A stretch of DNA of 54,975 nt from Sphingomonas sp. ERG5 (lineage in GTDB: Bacteria; Pseudomonadota; Alphaproteobacteria; Sphingomonadales; Sphingomonadaceae), in assembly GCF_000803065.1 (NCBI RefSeq), contig NZ_JSXI01000010.1:1-54975 (forward strand). The letters are read 5' to 3'. The notes beneath the pieces were generated by a model. It did not search any database and was not told where the DNA came from. It worked only from the letters and a program-made list of their open reading frames with translations. The position numbers and the translations under genes were made by a program. Of the stretch, positions 1 to 8,918 are shown piece by piece. Within the stretch, counting starts at the first letter, position 1, and each line of letters begins with the position of its first letter.

Positions 1-1
1 T

Positions 2-64
2 AACATCAAACGCGCAATCGCCCTGATGGGAGCAACCGGTCTGATCGCCGCGATGCAGCAGTAA
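2..64 (+). CDS. C-terminal end of an unidentified protein (partial)
   Basis: An open frame enters from the left edge and stops with TAA at 62-64. It gives about 20 residues, mostly hydrophobic or small (AIALMGATGLIAAMQQ at the end). The fragment is too short to identify. It may be the tail of a gene that begins outside the window, but an accidental open frame cannot be excluded because nothing upstream is visible. Confidence 0.3.
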   Translation, partial: NIKRAIALMGATGLIAAMQQ

Positions 65-134
65 GAATGCCCGTGCCGCAGCTCAATGCGCCGCCGCTCA
101 AATGGCGTTTTCACACAGCCTCGGTGGGAAGCGG

Positions 135-596
135 TCATTCTGGAGGTCGGTCTCGAATTTCCAAATCGGCAACGACCGTCAGCGTTCCGCCAGCCCTTTT
201 GTAGTCAGAGGGCGTTGCTGATCGCCCGGTTGCTGCATCTAAGCCACATCGAGGGCACGCAAAAACCAACCGAGGCGGTGAATAGGTTTGTCGAAAATCT
301 TGGAATGACGATCCTGCAGCCAGCGTGGCGCCTTCTACACGCCGCAGACGCACAAATCTGAGATCGTTGCGGGCAAGCAAGCTGTTGATGCGGCCTTGGA
401 ATGCTTTTCCCCCTTCATCGTCAAGCTCTTGGGAGGCCATCTCGGCAACAACGATCTCATCAAGAATTATGCTCGACAGAGATGCAAGTCCTGCTGTCAC
501 CATGTCGGTGTCACCGCTAAACGTGAGGTAGGGCGTGAGATGGCCTTCACCCTCGCACCGCAAAATGGAGATTGTGCCTTCGATCCATGGCCTCAT
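135..596 (-). CDS. Hypothetical protein with a CPRCG motif
   Basis: A protein of about 153 residues if it begins at the ATG at 596 (the frame stays open to 668). The body has a plausible globular composition, with a hydrophobic/acidic segment SLSSIILDEIVVAEMA and a single late CPRCG pair that could belong to a half zinc ribbon. I do not recognise the family. No clear ribosome site precedes 596, and a GTG at 602 is an alternative start. It converges with nothing and lies beyond the 3' end of lysC on the same strand. The DNA from 65 to 685 is less GC-biased than lysC, which hints at accessory origin. Confidence 0.5.
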   Translation of the reverse strand: MRPWIEGTISILRCEGEGHLTPYLTFSGDTDMVTAGLASLSSIILDEIVVAEMASQELDDEGGKAFQGRINSLLARNDLRFVRLRRVEGATLAAGSSFQDFRQTYSPPRLVFACPRCGLDAATGRSATPSDYKRAGGTLTVVADLEIRDRPPE

Positions 597-685
597 GGTC
601 ACGACCCTAACGCCAAAGCCGACGTCTGCAACTGGGCGGACGCCGCCGTTCGGAAACGGCGGCGGCATTCACACCGCGAAAAAGA

Positions 686-1957
686 TCAGGCCGCGTCCTC
701 CGCGTCGAGCCCATAGGCCGTGTGCAGCACGCGCACCGCGAGTTCGGTATAATCCTCCTCGATCAGCACGCTGACCTTGATCTCCGAGGTGGTGATGGCG
801 AGGATATTGATGCCGCGCTCGCCGAGTGTCTTGAACATGGTCGAGGCGACGCCGGCATGGCTGCGCATGCCGACGCCGACGACCGAGATCTTGGCGACGC
901 GCGTGTCATGGACCAGCTGCACATAGCCGATATCGCCCTGCGCCTTGCCCAGCACGTCGAGCGATTTGGCGAGATCCGCCGAGGGCACGGTGAAGGTCAC
1001 GTCGGTCGAGCCGGTCGAATGCGCGACGTTCTGCACGATCATGTCGACATTGATATTGGCATCGGCAAGCGGCGAGAAGATCGACGCGACCGAGCCGGGC
1101 CGGTCGGGCACCGCGGTCAGCGTGATCTTCGCTTCGTTCTTGTCGTGCGCGATTCCCGTGATGAGCTGCCGTTCCATGGTTCCCAATTCCTCTTCGCCGA
1201 CGATCAGCGTGCCAGGTTCCGCGCTGCCGAGCGGCGCGTCGTCATCGACGAACGACGACAATACCTGAACGCGGACATTTTCCTTCATTGCGAGACCGAC
1301 CGAGCGCGTCTGGAGCACTTTCGCCCCCACGCTCGCCAGTTCCAGCATTTCCTCATAGGTCACGCGCTTCAATTTGCGCGCGCGCGGGACGATCCGGGGG
1401 TCGGTGGTGTAGACCCCGTCGACATCGGTATAGATATCGCAGCGGTCCGCGCCCATCGCCGCCGCCATCGCCACCGCCGAGGTATCCGATCCGCCGCGGC
1501 CAAGCGTGGTCACGCGCTCGCCCGCCGCGACGCCCTGGAAACCTGGGATCACCGCGACTTCGCCGCGCGCGAGCGATTCGTTGAGCCGGCTCGTCTCGAT
1601 CTCGCCGATGCGCGCCGAGGCATGGCCATCCGAGGTGCGGATCGGCAATTGCCAGCCAAGCCAGCTGCGCGCCGGCACGCCGATCGCCTGCAGCGCGATC
1701 GCCAGCAGCCCACTGGTCACCTGTTCGCCCGACGACACGACCACGTCATATTCGTGCGGATCGTAGAGCGACGAGGCCTCGCGGCAGAAATTGACCAGCC
1801 GGTCGGTCTCCCCCGCCATCGCCGAGACGACCACGGCAACCTGGTTGCCGGCCTCGACCTCGCGCTTGATGCGTGCGGCGACGGTGCGGATGCGTTCGAT
1901 ACCGGCCATCGAGGTGCCGCCGAATTTCATCACGATACGAGGTGAGTGATCGGACAT
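686..1957 (-). CDS. lysC: Aspartate kinase
   Basis: Catalyses ATP-dependent phosphorylation of aspartate, the first step towards lysine, methionine, threonine and diaminopimelate. The 423-residue product starts [17 protein letters not shown]. The KFGGTSM nucleotide-binding signature is at residues 11-17, with conserved GRGGSDTSA and the FTEVDGV-like [16 protein letters not shown] further on. The last ~160 residues form two ACT domains ([14 protein letters not shown]... and [14 protein letters not shown]...), the usual lysine/threonine feedback module. The frame is open to 2152, but residues before 1957 lack family character, so 1957 is chosen. It is divergent from ubiG with about 50 bases between starts. 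thrC lies 31 kb away. Confidence 0.96.
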   Translation of the reverse strand: MSDHSPRIVMKFGGTSMAGIERIRTVAARIKREVEAGNQVAVVVSAMAGETDRLVNFCREASSLYDPHEYDVVVSSGEQVTSGLLAIALQAIGVPARSWLGWQLPIRTSDGHASARIGEIETSRLNESLARGEVAVIPGFQGVAAGERVTTLGRGGSDTSAVAMAAAMGADRCDIYTDVDGVYTTDPRIVPRARKLKRVTYEEMLELASVGAKVLQTRSVGLAMKENVRVQVLSSFVDDDAPLGSAEPGTLIVGEEELGTMERQLITGIAHDKNEAKITLTAVPDRPGSVASIFSPLADANINVDMIVQNVAHSTGSTDVTFTVPSADLAKSLDVLGKAQGDIGYVQLVHDTRVAKISVVGVGMRSHAGVASTMFKTLGERGINILAITTSEIKVSVLIEEDYTELAVRVLHTAYGLDAEDAA

Positions 1958-2009
1958 GGAAGGTCGGGAAGTCCTTGGGCTGCGGAGGGGGTGCTGATAG
2001 GAACCAGCC

Positions 2010-2771
2010 ATGGCAAACGCAAGCGCACCCGTAACGACGCCCGTAAAGACCCGGGCGGTGACGATCGACCCGGCCGAAGCCGCGCATTTCGGCGCGATGG
2101 CGGCGGACTGGTGGGACCCCAGCGGCTCGTCGGCGATGCTGCACAAGCTCAACCCGGTGCGGCTCGGCTATGTGCGCGAGCAGGTGAACCGGCATTGGCA
2201 CATCGACGAGACGCTTTTCACGCCGCTTGCCGGCAAGAGCGCGCTCGACGTCGGCTGCGGCGCGGGATTGCTGTGCGAGCCGCTCGCACGGCTCGGCGCG
2301 GCGGTCACCGGGCTTGATGCCGCGCCTGAGAATATCGCCGCCGCCACGGCCCATGCGGCACTGTCGGGCCTGGCGATCGCGTATCGCGCCGGCAGCGTCG
2401 AGACGTTGGGGGCCGAGCGATTCGATCTCGTCACCTCGCTGGAAGTGATCGAACATGTCAGCGACCCGGCGGGCTTTGTCGCCGGCCTGGGCAGCGCACT
2501 CGCGCCGGGCGGGTTGCTGATCCTGTCGACCCCCAATCGCACCGCACTGTCGCGTCTCGCCATGATCACGGTGGCGGAAGGCACCGGGCAAATTCCGCGC
2601 GGCACGCATGACTGGAACAAGTTCCTGACCCCGGACGACCTGACCGCTTTGATCGAGGCGGCCGGGCTGGCCGTGGTCGATACGCGCGGCCTGAGTTTTT
2701 CGGTCACCAAGGGCTTTGTGCTGAGCGACGACCGCAAGCTCGATTATTTCGTGACGGCGGTGCGCGCCTGA
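2010..2771 (+). CDS. ubiG: Ubiquinone biosynthesis O-methyltransferase
   Basis: SAM-dependent methylation of both O-methyl steps of ubiquinone synthesis. The 253-residue protein has the Class I SAM motif LDVGCGAGLL at about residues 79-88, the UbiG-typical DWWDPSGSSAMLHKLNPVRL near the N-terminus, and the later STPNRTALSRL and HDWNKFLTPDDL segments. Length is normal for alphaproteobacterial UbiG. The start is preceded by TAGGAACC at suitable spacing. It is transcribed away from lysC, so the short gap at 1958-2009 must hold both promoters. Respiratory quinone synthesis fits with the cytochrome oxidase genes nearby but implies no operon. Confidence 0.95.
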   Translation: MANASAPVTTPVKTRAVTIDPAEAAHFGAMAADWWDPSGSSAMLHKLNPVRLGYVREQVNRHWHIDETLFTPLAGKSALDVGCGAGLLCEPLARLGAAVTGLDAAPENIAAATAHAALSGLAIAYRAGSVETLGAERFDLVTSLEVIEHVSDPAGFVAGLGSALAPGGLLILSTPNRTALSRLAMITVAEGTGQIPRGTHDWNKFLTPDDLTALIEAAGLAVVDTRGLSFSVTKGFVLSDDRKLDYFVTAVRA

Positions 2772-2786
2772 TCCGCAGGGATTTTC

Positions 2787-2853
2787 CGGTTCAGACGGTG
2801 TCGGGTTTAGACGCTGTTCGGTTTAGACGGGGCCGGCCCGACTTAGACCGGCC
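2787..2853. repeat. Short degenerate repeats and hairpin between convergent genes
   Basis: Copies of a GGTTTAGACG-like word occur at about 2787-2798, 2802-2813 and 2819-2830, followed by an inverted repeat GGCCGG (2831-2836) / CCGGCC (2848-2853). It lies between the ends of ubiG and the DUF3829 lipoprotein gene, so the hairpin may act as a two-way terminator, although there is no U-tract. Confidence 0.45.
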
Positions 2854-2859
2854 AAGACG

Positions 2860-3849
2860 CTAGGCTCCATATTCGAGCTCGCAGTTCGATGCTTCGCCAA
2901 CGCCGTCATTGAACGCTTCGATAAAGTCCTTCGCATCATCGGCCAGGTCAGCGGGTTTGCTTTTCATCGTTGCGGTGAAAGTGCGGCCGGCGCCGATCAT
3001 CGAGTTGATCTCACCGACATAGCGCTGGCAGTCGGAGGAGAGCGATCCGGCACCGGTCTTCGGCGTCCTGGCGATGAAGTCCGCCATCGACGCGTTGACC
3101 TGCCCCAGCGTGGACAGGCTCGCCGTGAAGGCGGCGGGGTCATCGCCCGGTGCGTTGATCTTGTCGAACGCGCGCATCGCCGCGCGCGCAGCGAGGGTCA
3201 CGGTCAGCTTATGGAATTCCACTGAATCCGGCCTGGCCCGGGCCAGTGCCGCCCGGTCTCGCTGCAATTCATAGGCCGCGGTCGTGTCGGCGAATTGCAG
3301 TTGCGCATCGCGCGCCGCCGCCAGTGCGGCCTGATATCGCGGCGCGATCTCCCGCCCCTTCTTGCCGCCATCGACCAGGAATTCCTTGGCCGAGCTATAG
3401 GCGTTCAGTTCGGTGTTGACCGCGTCGAGCTGCGTCAGTGCCGGAATCAGCGCCTGGGCCTTTTCGTCCACGCCGGGGATGACCGCGCTCATCTTGCGCG
3501 CTTCGTCCAGCCTGGTGATGATAGGGTCGACGGCGATATTCATCAGATGCAGTTCGGTGAGCGGCGCGCTGCCTTTCAATTGCGGGTTCTGCCGCTCGAA
3601 ATAGGCCAGTCGTTCGTCGAACTTGCCGGAATCGACCAGCAGGTTCATCGCCTTCACATAGGTGTTGAACTTCTTCTGGGCTTCCTGATCGCCAAGCTGT
3701 CGTTCGCCCGCCTCACCGGCCTGCTGCGCCTGATTGCCGCCGCTCTTTCCGCTGCATGCCGCGGTGGCGAGAAGCGCCATGCCGGCCAGACTCAAAAGGC
3801 CCTTGTGAAGCAGACCCCTGTGAAACAAACCCCGTTTCCGATTCAGCAC
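2860..3849 (-). CDS. DUF3829 (YiiG-type) lipoprotein
   Basis: A predicted lipoprotein of about 329 residues. The N-terminus is basic (several Arg/Lys/His), then a hydrophobic run ends in LLATAAC followed by SGKSGG, a lipobox with acylated Cys. The mature part is helical and charged, with KKFNTYVKAMNLLVDSG...YFERQNPQ, matching my recollection of the DUF3829/YiiG family, whose function is unknown. The start is uncertain: a TTG at 3855, the GTG at 3849 (GGGAG just upstream; chosen) and an ATG at 3780 that still leaves a signal sequence are all in frame. The N-terminal coding DNA contains a short internal repetition (RGLLHKGLL). Confidence 0.7.
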   Translation of the reverse strand: MLNRKRGLFHRGLLHKGLLSLAGMALLATAACSGKSGGNQAQQAGEAGERQLGDQEAQKKFNTYVKAMNLLVDSGKFDERLAYFERQNPQLKGSAPLTELHLMNIAVDPIITRLDEARKMSAVIPGVDEKAQALIPALTQLDAVNTELNAYSSAKEFLVDGGKKGREIAPRYQAALAAARDAQLQFADTTAAYELQRDRAALARARPDSVEFHKLTVTLAARAAMRAFDKINAPGDDPAAFTASLSTLGQVNASMADFIARTPKTGAGSLSSDCQRYVGEINSMIGAGRTFTATMKSKPADLADDAKDFIEAFNDGVGEASNCELEYGA

Positions 3850-3968
3850 ACCCAACTCCCGTCACCGTTACAAGGCGGCCGCATCCTGCCCCAATCGGAC
3901 CGTGCCGAAAAGCGCAGGATGATGCCTCTCCTCAAACGCGCGCCGCGCAAAACGGGTGCCGCCGGCGG

Positions 3969-5594
3969 TTAGGCCATCACGTTCCGGCCGCGCGCCACCG
4001 TCGTGCTGTACCCGACCACGCCGCCGGCCGATTTGGTCTTCACGCTGTCGACCATCACCCAGTCATTGCTCACCCGTTCGGGCGTCAGCGTCATCGCCAT
4101 ATAGCCGCGCCGCGAGGTGTCGCACCATTTCAGCTCGCGATTGGCCTTGACCAGGCCCGCCGCGACGCGCTTCGGATCGGCCGTCAATGCGGATTCATAA
4201 CCGCCCGACGTGACCGAATGCCCGGCGAATTCGACCCCCGCGGCCTTGCCGTCCTGCGCCAGGTCGAATGCCCAGGCATTATGGCTGTCGCCCGAAATGA
4301 CCACCAGATTGGCCCCGGCGCCTTGCGCGCCCTTCAGGAAACGCGCCCGTGCCGCCGGATAGCCGCCCCAATTGTCGAAATTGGACGGCAGGCCCGCCTT
4401 TGCCGCCGCCAGTCCTTCGCTGATATAGCCGCGCACATAGGCGGGCGCGCCGGGCGCGAGCCAGTCGAGCGCATCGGGCGGCGTCATCGATTCGCCCATG
4501 ATCGTGCCGAAGCCGACCACTTGCCATTTCTGCCCCGCTTTGACCGACTGGCGCAGTTCATGGTCGAGCCAATTTTCCTGCTGCGTGCCCATCATCGTCG
4601 CGCCCGGATCCATCCAGGCGCCATTGCGGAAATCGAGCAGCGCCCTGGCCGGGTCGGCAGCCTTTAACAGCGGCGCAATATCGGGCTGCTTGGTGCGGCC
4701 GAGCAGCCGCGTCTCGGTGCGGAACAAGGTCGCCAGCGTGCCGATATCATAGGCCTTCCACGGCTCGTCCGAGACCGGCATCCATTCGCGATACGCCTGG
4801 ATCGAGGCGGCGCGGCGATCGTTCCAGTCGCCCTCGTCCGGCTGATGATTCTGCGCCCCACCTTCCCAGCTGTCATTGGCGGATTCATGATCGTCCCATT
4901 GCACGACCATCGGATGCCGGGCGTGAAGCGCCTGCAGGTCGGGATCGGCGCGGTAGCTGCCATAGCGCAGCCGATAGTCGGCGAGATGGAGCAGCTCGCT
5001 TGCCGGTTCGGGCAGGCGACCACCGACCGTGTCCTTGAGCGACGGATAACCGCCCGGCTTATATTCGTAGAAATAGTCGCCGAGATGGACGACGAGATCG
5101 AGATCGTCGCGCGCCACGGCATGGGCATAGGCATTGAAATAACCGAATGCGAGGTTGGAGCAGGAGAAGATCGCAGTGCGGAAGCGGTCCACTTTGCCTT
5201 CGGGCAGGGTCTTGGTGCGGCCGACCGGCGACATGCTGCCATCGGGCGCGACGAAGCGGTAATGATAGGCCGTACCGGGCTTCAACCCCGCCACGGTGAT
5301 CTTCGCAGTATGGTCACGCCACGGCCCGGTGATCTGCACCCCGCCGCTGACGATCTTCGCGAAATCCGCCGTGGTCGACACCTCGGCCTTCAGTTCGACC
5401 GCGCCGCCATCGGCCGGGACATAGCGCGTCCACAGCAGCATCGAATCGCTCGCCGGCTCGCCGCTCGCGACCGAATGGGTGAAGCCGCGTGCGGTGGCGA
5501 GCGCCGCGCTCTGCGCGAAGCCGGGGATGGCATAAGCGCCCAGCCCCAATGCACCGGTCAGAACCAGTGAACGGCGATCGATCGTGAATTCCAT
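3969..5594 (-). CDS. phoD: PhoD-type alkaline phosphatase, Tat-exported
   Basis: A 541-residue metallophosphoesterase of the PhoD family, expected to release phosphate from phosphodi/monoesters in the periplasm. The N-terminus IDRRSLVLTGALGLGAYAIPGFAQS is a twin-arginine signal. A PhoD_N β-sandwich follows (FTHSVASGEPASDSMLLWTRY). The metal-site motifs are visible in order: HLGDYFYEY, WDDHESANDSW and SGDSHNAWAF. Length fits the family. AAGAGGG lies just before the ATG at 5594. No PHO-box was recognised. It is divergent from the membrane protein at 5722, with 127 bases shared between starts. Confidence 0.92.
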   Translation of the reverse strand: MEFTIDRRSLVLTGALGLGAYAIPGFAQSAALATARGFTHSVASGEPASDSMLLWTRYVPADGGAVELKAEVSTTADFAKIVSGGVQITGPWRDHTAKITVAGLKPGTAYHYRFVAPDGSMSPVGRTKTLPEGKVDRFRTAIFSCSNLAFGYFNAYAHAVARDDLDLVVHLGDYFYEYKPGGYPSLKDTVGGRLPEPASELLHLADYRLRYGSYRADPDLQALHARHPMVVQWDDHESANDSWEGGAQNHQPDEGDWNDRRAASIQAYREWMPVSDEPWKAYDIGTLATLFRTETRLLGRTKQPDIAPLLKAADPARALLDFRNGAWMDPGATMMGTQQENWLDHELRQSVKAGQKWQVVGFGTIMGESMTPPDALDWLAPGAPAYVRGYISEGLAAAKAGLPSNFDNWGGYPAARARFLKGAQGAGANLVVISGDSHNAWAFDLAQDGKAAGVEFAGHSVTSGGYESALTADPKRVAAGLVKANRELKWCDTSRRGYMAMTLTPERVSNDWVMVDSVKTKSAGGVVGYSTTVARGRNVMA

Positions 5595-5721
5595 GGTGAC
5601 CCTCTTCTCTTTGCCGGCGTCTGATGCGCTGCTGATATGGCGCGTTCGTGACAGTGCCGTTCGTGACAGGCCCGCCCCCGCTGGCTAAAGCTGCGCCGAT
5701 CCGTCACGAAACGAAAGAGCC

Positions 5722-7182
5722 ATGCGTCCAGACCTGACTTCCGCGAGGCTCTGGCTGGCGACGGCAATGCTGCTCCTGGTGGCGCTCGCGCTGGCGCGGC
5801 CGCTCGATCATGACGAAAGCCAATATGTCGCCGCCGCGGTGCTGACGGCGCAGGGCAATCTGCCCTATCGCGATTTCGCCTATCTGCAGGTGCCGCTGCA
5901 GCCGATCCTGTTCGCTCCTTTTGCCTGGGCGTTCGGTGATTGGGCCTGGCCGGGCCTGCGCATCGTCAATGCGTTGCTCGGCACGGCGGCGATCGCCTTT
6001 GTCTATCGCGCGGCGCGCGAAGGCGGCGCGGCGGTGCGCCCGGCATTGCTTGGCGCCGGCCTGTTCGCGTGCACCGACATCCTGTTGTTCAGCGTCGGCA
6101 CCGCGCGCAACGACGCGCTGCCAGTGGCCCTGCTGGCCGCCGCGCTGCCCCTGGTGATCCGGGCGGCGAATGATCGCGCCACGCGCTGGACCGCCTTGCT
6201 CGCCGGCCTGTTGCTGGCCGCGGCGGCGGCGGCGAAGATTTCCTTTGCGCTGCCGGCGGCGGCGTACGGCATCTATGCGCTGCTCGATCGCCGTCACCGG
6301 CCGCTATGGCTCGCCGCCGGCACGCTGCCGATCATCCTGTTCGTGGCGGCCAGCGCCTCCTGGAATCCGCATGGCTTCATGTTTGGCGTGTTCGAATTCC
6401 CCGCGGTCGCGCCGGGCCAATATTATCACGACCGGCCCTGGAAGATGTCCTGGCTGGCCAAGGCGCTCGACACGCTCAAATTTCTCGCGCTTGGCCCCGC
6501 GCTGATCGGATTGCTGCTGACCAGCCGGGTGCGATGGCGAGGAAAATGGGGGCAGGCGCAATCGGGGCGGGCGATCGACTGGATGCTGTGGGCGGGGATC
6601 ATCGCCGCGCTCCTCCCCTTCCCGACCTGGCGCCAATATCTGCTGCCGATCCTGCCGCCCCTGTTCGTGCGCCTCGCGATCGGCTGGCATGCCGCCCCGC
6701 CAGGGCGACGGGCGCGGATCGCGCTGGTGGTGTTCGCCTGTGCCGGCCTCGCCCCGTCGGTCGAGGCACTCGTCCGCGCGGTTCCCGACGTGCCGATGAT
6801 CGAGGCGATACGGCAAGGCAGGGCGATCGGGGCGGCGATGGATGCGGGTGGGGTGACGGGGCCGGTCGCGACACTCTCGCCCCAATTCCTGCCGGCGGCG
6901 GGGCGGATGCCCGATCCGCGCTTCGCCACAGGTCCCTTCTATTTTCGCAGCCATCATCTGCTCGACCTGAAGATCGAAGCGGTGGACCGGCTCATTTCAG
7001 GCGACACATTGGAGGCGCATTTTTCCCGGCCACCCGCCGCGATCCTGATTGGTGGCGAAGGGAAATGGACCAGCGGCGATCCGGCACTGGATCAGGCGCT
7101 GGAGGCGTGGGCAAAACGCAATGGCTGGCGGCAGACGTCAGTCGAGGGCGGACGTTTCCGCCTTTATATCAAGCCGCTCTGA
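5722..7182 (+). CDS. Polytopic membrane glycosyltransferase-like protein (GT39/ArnT-like)
   Basis: A 486-residue integral membrane protein with an N-terminal signal-anchor, then DHDESQYVAAAVLTAQGNLPYRDFAYLQVPLQP. The acidic pair after the first membrane segment, followed by an aromatic G-x-x-PYRD loop, is the pattern of lipid-linked sugar transferases of the PMT/ArnT superfamily (GT-C fold). About ten further hydrophobic helices follow, with a soluble C-terminal tail of ~100 residues. The natural substrate cannot be told from sequence. Its last 14 bases overlap, tail to tail, the GT4 gene on the other strand, placing it beside a glycan cluster. Confidence 0.8.
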   Translation: MRPDLTSARLWLATAMLLLVALALARPLDHDESQYVAAAVLTAQGNLPYRDFAYLQVPLQPILFAPFAWAFGDWAWPGLRIVNALLGTAAIAFVYRAAREGGAAVRPALLGAGLFACTDILLFSVGTARNDALPVALLAAALPLVIRAANDRATRWTALLAGLLLAAAAAAKISFALPAAAYGIYALLDRRHRPLWLAAGTLPIILFVAASASWNPHGFMFGVFEFPAVAPGQYYHDRPWKMSWLAKALDTLKFLALGPALIGLLLTSRVRWRGKWGQAQSGRAIDWMLWAGIIAALLPFPTWRQYLLPILPPLFVRLAIGWHAAPPGRRARIALVVFACAGLAPSVEALVRAVPDVPMIEAIRQGRAIGAAMDAGGVTGPVATLSPQFLPAAGRMPDPRFATGPFYFRSHHLLDLKIEAVDRLISGDTLEAHFSRPPAAILIGGEGKWTSGDPALDQALEAWAKRNGWRQTSVEGGRFRLYIKPL

Positions 7183-8371
7183 GCGACCGTCCCGCGCGCT
7201 TGGCCGCGACCAACCCGGTATAATAGGCCATCAGTTCCTCGGTATGTTCGCGGTCGCTGCGCACCTTGCCGGCGGCAACGACCGCCGCACGGCGCACCAG
7301 CTGGCGGTCACGCGCGTGGAAACGCTTGATCGCCGCGGCACAGGCAACCGCGTCGCGCGCGGTATAGAGTTCCGACGTCAGGGGATCGGCGATTTCAGCG
7401 CAGCCGCCGGTATCGGGCGCGATCAGCGGCAGGCCCGCTGCCATCGCCTCCGACGCGACCAGCCCGAACGGTTCGGCTTCCGACCCATGGATCAGCGCAT
7501 CGCAGCTTGCCATGATCCGGGCGAGGCGTTCGCGGTCATAGACCGGGCGGAACATGCGGATGTGCGGCGAGCCGGCAATGGTCTTTTCGATCCTGCGGCT
7601 GGCGACGCCGGTGCCGAGCAGGATCATGCCGACCGGAATGCTCGAGCCCGCGCGGGCGACCGCATCGACAACCAGCTGCCAGCGTTTCTCCGGATGATGT
7701 CGCCCGAGCCCGAGCAGCAACAGCCCCTCGGGCGGCAGGTCGCATTGCGCGAGCAGCGCCCGGCGCAATTTCTCGTCGCGGAAGTCGGGCGAGAAATGCG
7801 CGCGCTCGATGCCGAGCGGCATTGCCGCGTCGATCCGCACGCCGCGCGCCTTCAGGCGCTTTTCCAGCGCCGGTCCGTTGGTGACGACCGCATCGTAATT
7901 GTCGAGGAAGCGGCTCATGTAACGGCTGTACCAGGCAAAGGCCCGCTCGATCCGGTCATGCGGCGCAAGGCTCTCGAACCAGCGCAGCGCATAGGCCGCG
8001 ACATTGTCGTTGTGCATGAAGAACACCTTGGCGGCGTCATGCGCGGGGTCGGGCTGCCATTGCCCGACGATCCAGGCCGGGCGCCAGGGTGACGATGCCT
8101 CGACCAGGTCCGGCTTCAGTTCGTCGAGCAGCCGGATGATCGGATCGGCATCCCAGAACAGCCCGTAATTGCTGTCGAACGGCAGGCGCGACGCCTTGAC
8201 GTAAATGATCTTGCCGCCGCCCGGGCGCTCCTCGACCAGATTCTCGCGGCCCGCGGCGATGACGATCAGTTCATGGCCCAGGTCGGACATGATGCCCATC
8301 TTGCGGTCGATATAGGTGCGCACCCCGCCGCCGGTCGGTGAGTAGAACTCATTGACGTCGACGATGCGCAT
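7169..8371 (-). CDS. Glycosyltransferase family 4 protein
   Basis: A 400-residue GT-B fold retaining glycosyltransferase. The N-terminus MRIVDVNEFYSPTGGGVRTYIDRK has the G-G-V-x-x-Y/H acceptor loop. The C-terminal domain has LLGLGRHHPEKRWQLVVDA, and the E-x7-E element SEAEPFGLVASEAMAAGLPLIAPDTGG contacts the nucleotide sugar. It is the third gene of a leftward operon: the DUF2141 gene ends only four bases upstream, and that gene overlaps the membrane protein before it. The set probably builds or exports a surface glycan or glycolipid. The sugar is unknown. Confidence 0.88.
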   Translation of the reverse strand: MRIVDVNEFYSPTGGGVRTYIDRKMGIMSDLGHELIVIAAGRENLVEERPGGGKIIYVKASRLPFDSNYGLFWDADPIIRLLDELKPDLVEASSPWRPAWIVGQWQPDPAHDAAKVFFMHNDNVAAYALRWFESLAPHDRIERAFAWYSRYMSRFLDNYDAVVTNGPALEKRLKARGVRIDAAMPLGIERAHFSPDFRDEKLRRALLAQCDLPPEGLLLLGLGRHHPEKRWQLVVDAVARAGSSIPVGMILLGTGVASRRIEKTIAGSPHIRMFRPVYDRERLARIMASCDALIHGSEAEPFGLVASEAMAAGLPLIAPDTGGCAEIADPLTSELYTARDAVACAAAIKRFHARDRQLVRRAAVVAAGKVRSDREHTEELMAYYTGLVAAKRAGRSLRAA

Positions 8372-8375
8372 CGGT

Positions 8376-8918
8376 TCAATCGCCCTTTATCGGCGCAAAA
8401 CCACCCAGGCCACGCAGATATTGCGCGCGAATCTCGATCGTCACCACGCCATTGGGCACGTTGATCACGGCCTGCTGCAATTTCGGGCGCGCCCGGCCGA
8501 GCTTCTGGTTACTCGGGAAGCCGGCGCCGTCGGACCAGAAATCGAACTTGTTCTTGCCGTCGCGATTATGCGTGAAGAGCAAGGCATAACGGCCGGCGCG
8601 CGGCGCCTTGATACAGACCGAGACCGCCCCCGATTGCGGCGTCGGCACGCGGATGCGGCGGAAGAATTTGCCTTGCTTGGCCAGGTCGCGATCGTCCTTG
8701 AGGAAATCCTCCTCGGTCGCGGGATAGAGTTCGAGCTTGAGCTCGCCGATACGATCCTTCAGCCCGACGATGTTGGCGTGTATCGCCGGACCACCGCCGG
8801 CGATACACGCCGTGGCATCGCTACCGATCACGGTCGCCTGCGCGTCCGCGTCGATCGCCGGGAAGGCCGTCGCCACCACGCCGGACACGGCCAGGGCGAC
8901 AGCCAATTGCAACTTCAT
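8376..8918 (-). CDS. Exported DUF2141 protein
   Basis: A 180-residue secreted protein. MKLQLAVALAVSGVVATAFPAIDADAQA is a Sec signal with an Ala-x-Ala cut site. The mature domain ends in IPKGDGFAPIKGD-type sequence (GLGGFAPIKGD), with YALLFTHNRDGKNKFDFWSDGAGFPSNQ, characteristic of DUF2141, a small β-rich domain of unknown function. The frame is open upstream, but 8918 is chosen because GGAAGAAGG lies just before it and it gives an ATGA overlap with the preceding gene. Co-transcription with a glycosyltransferase suggests an envelope role; this is inferred. Confidence 0.85.
   Translation of the reverse strand: MKLQLAVALAVSGVVATAFPAIDADAQATVIGSDATACIAGGGPAIHANIVGLKDRIGELKLELYPATEEDFLKDDRDLAKQGKFFRRIRVPTPQSGAVSVCIKAPRAGRYALLFTHNRDGKNKFDFWSDGAGFPSNQKLGRARPKLQQAVINVPNGVVTIEIRAQYLRGLGGFAPIKGD

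Noticed and set aside
722..1945. 407-residue open frame opposite lysC
   Set aside because: Arg/Asp/His-rich shadow of a clear aspartate kinase gene; no family character.
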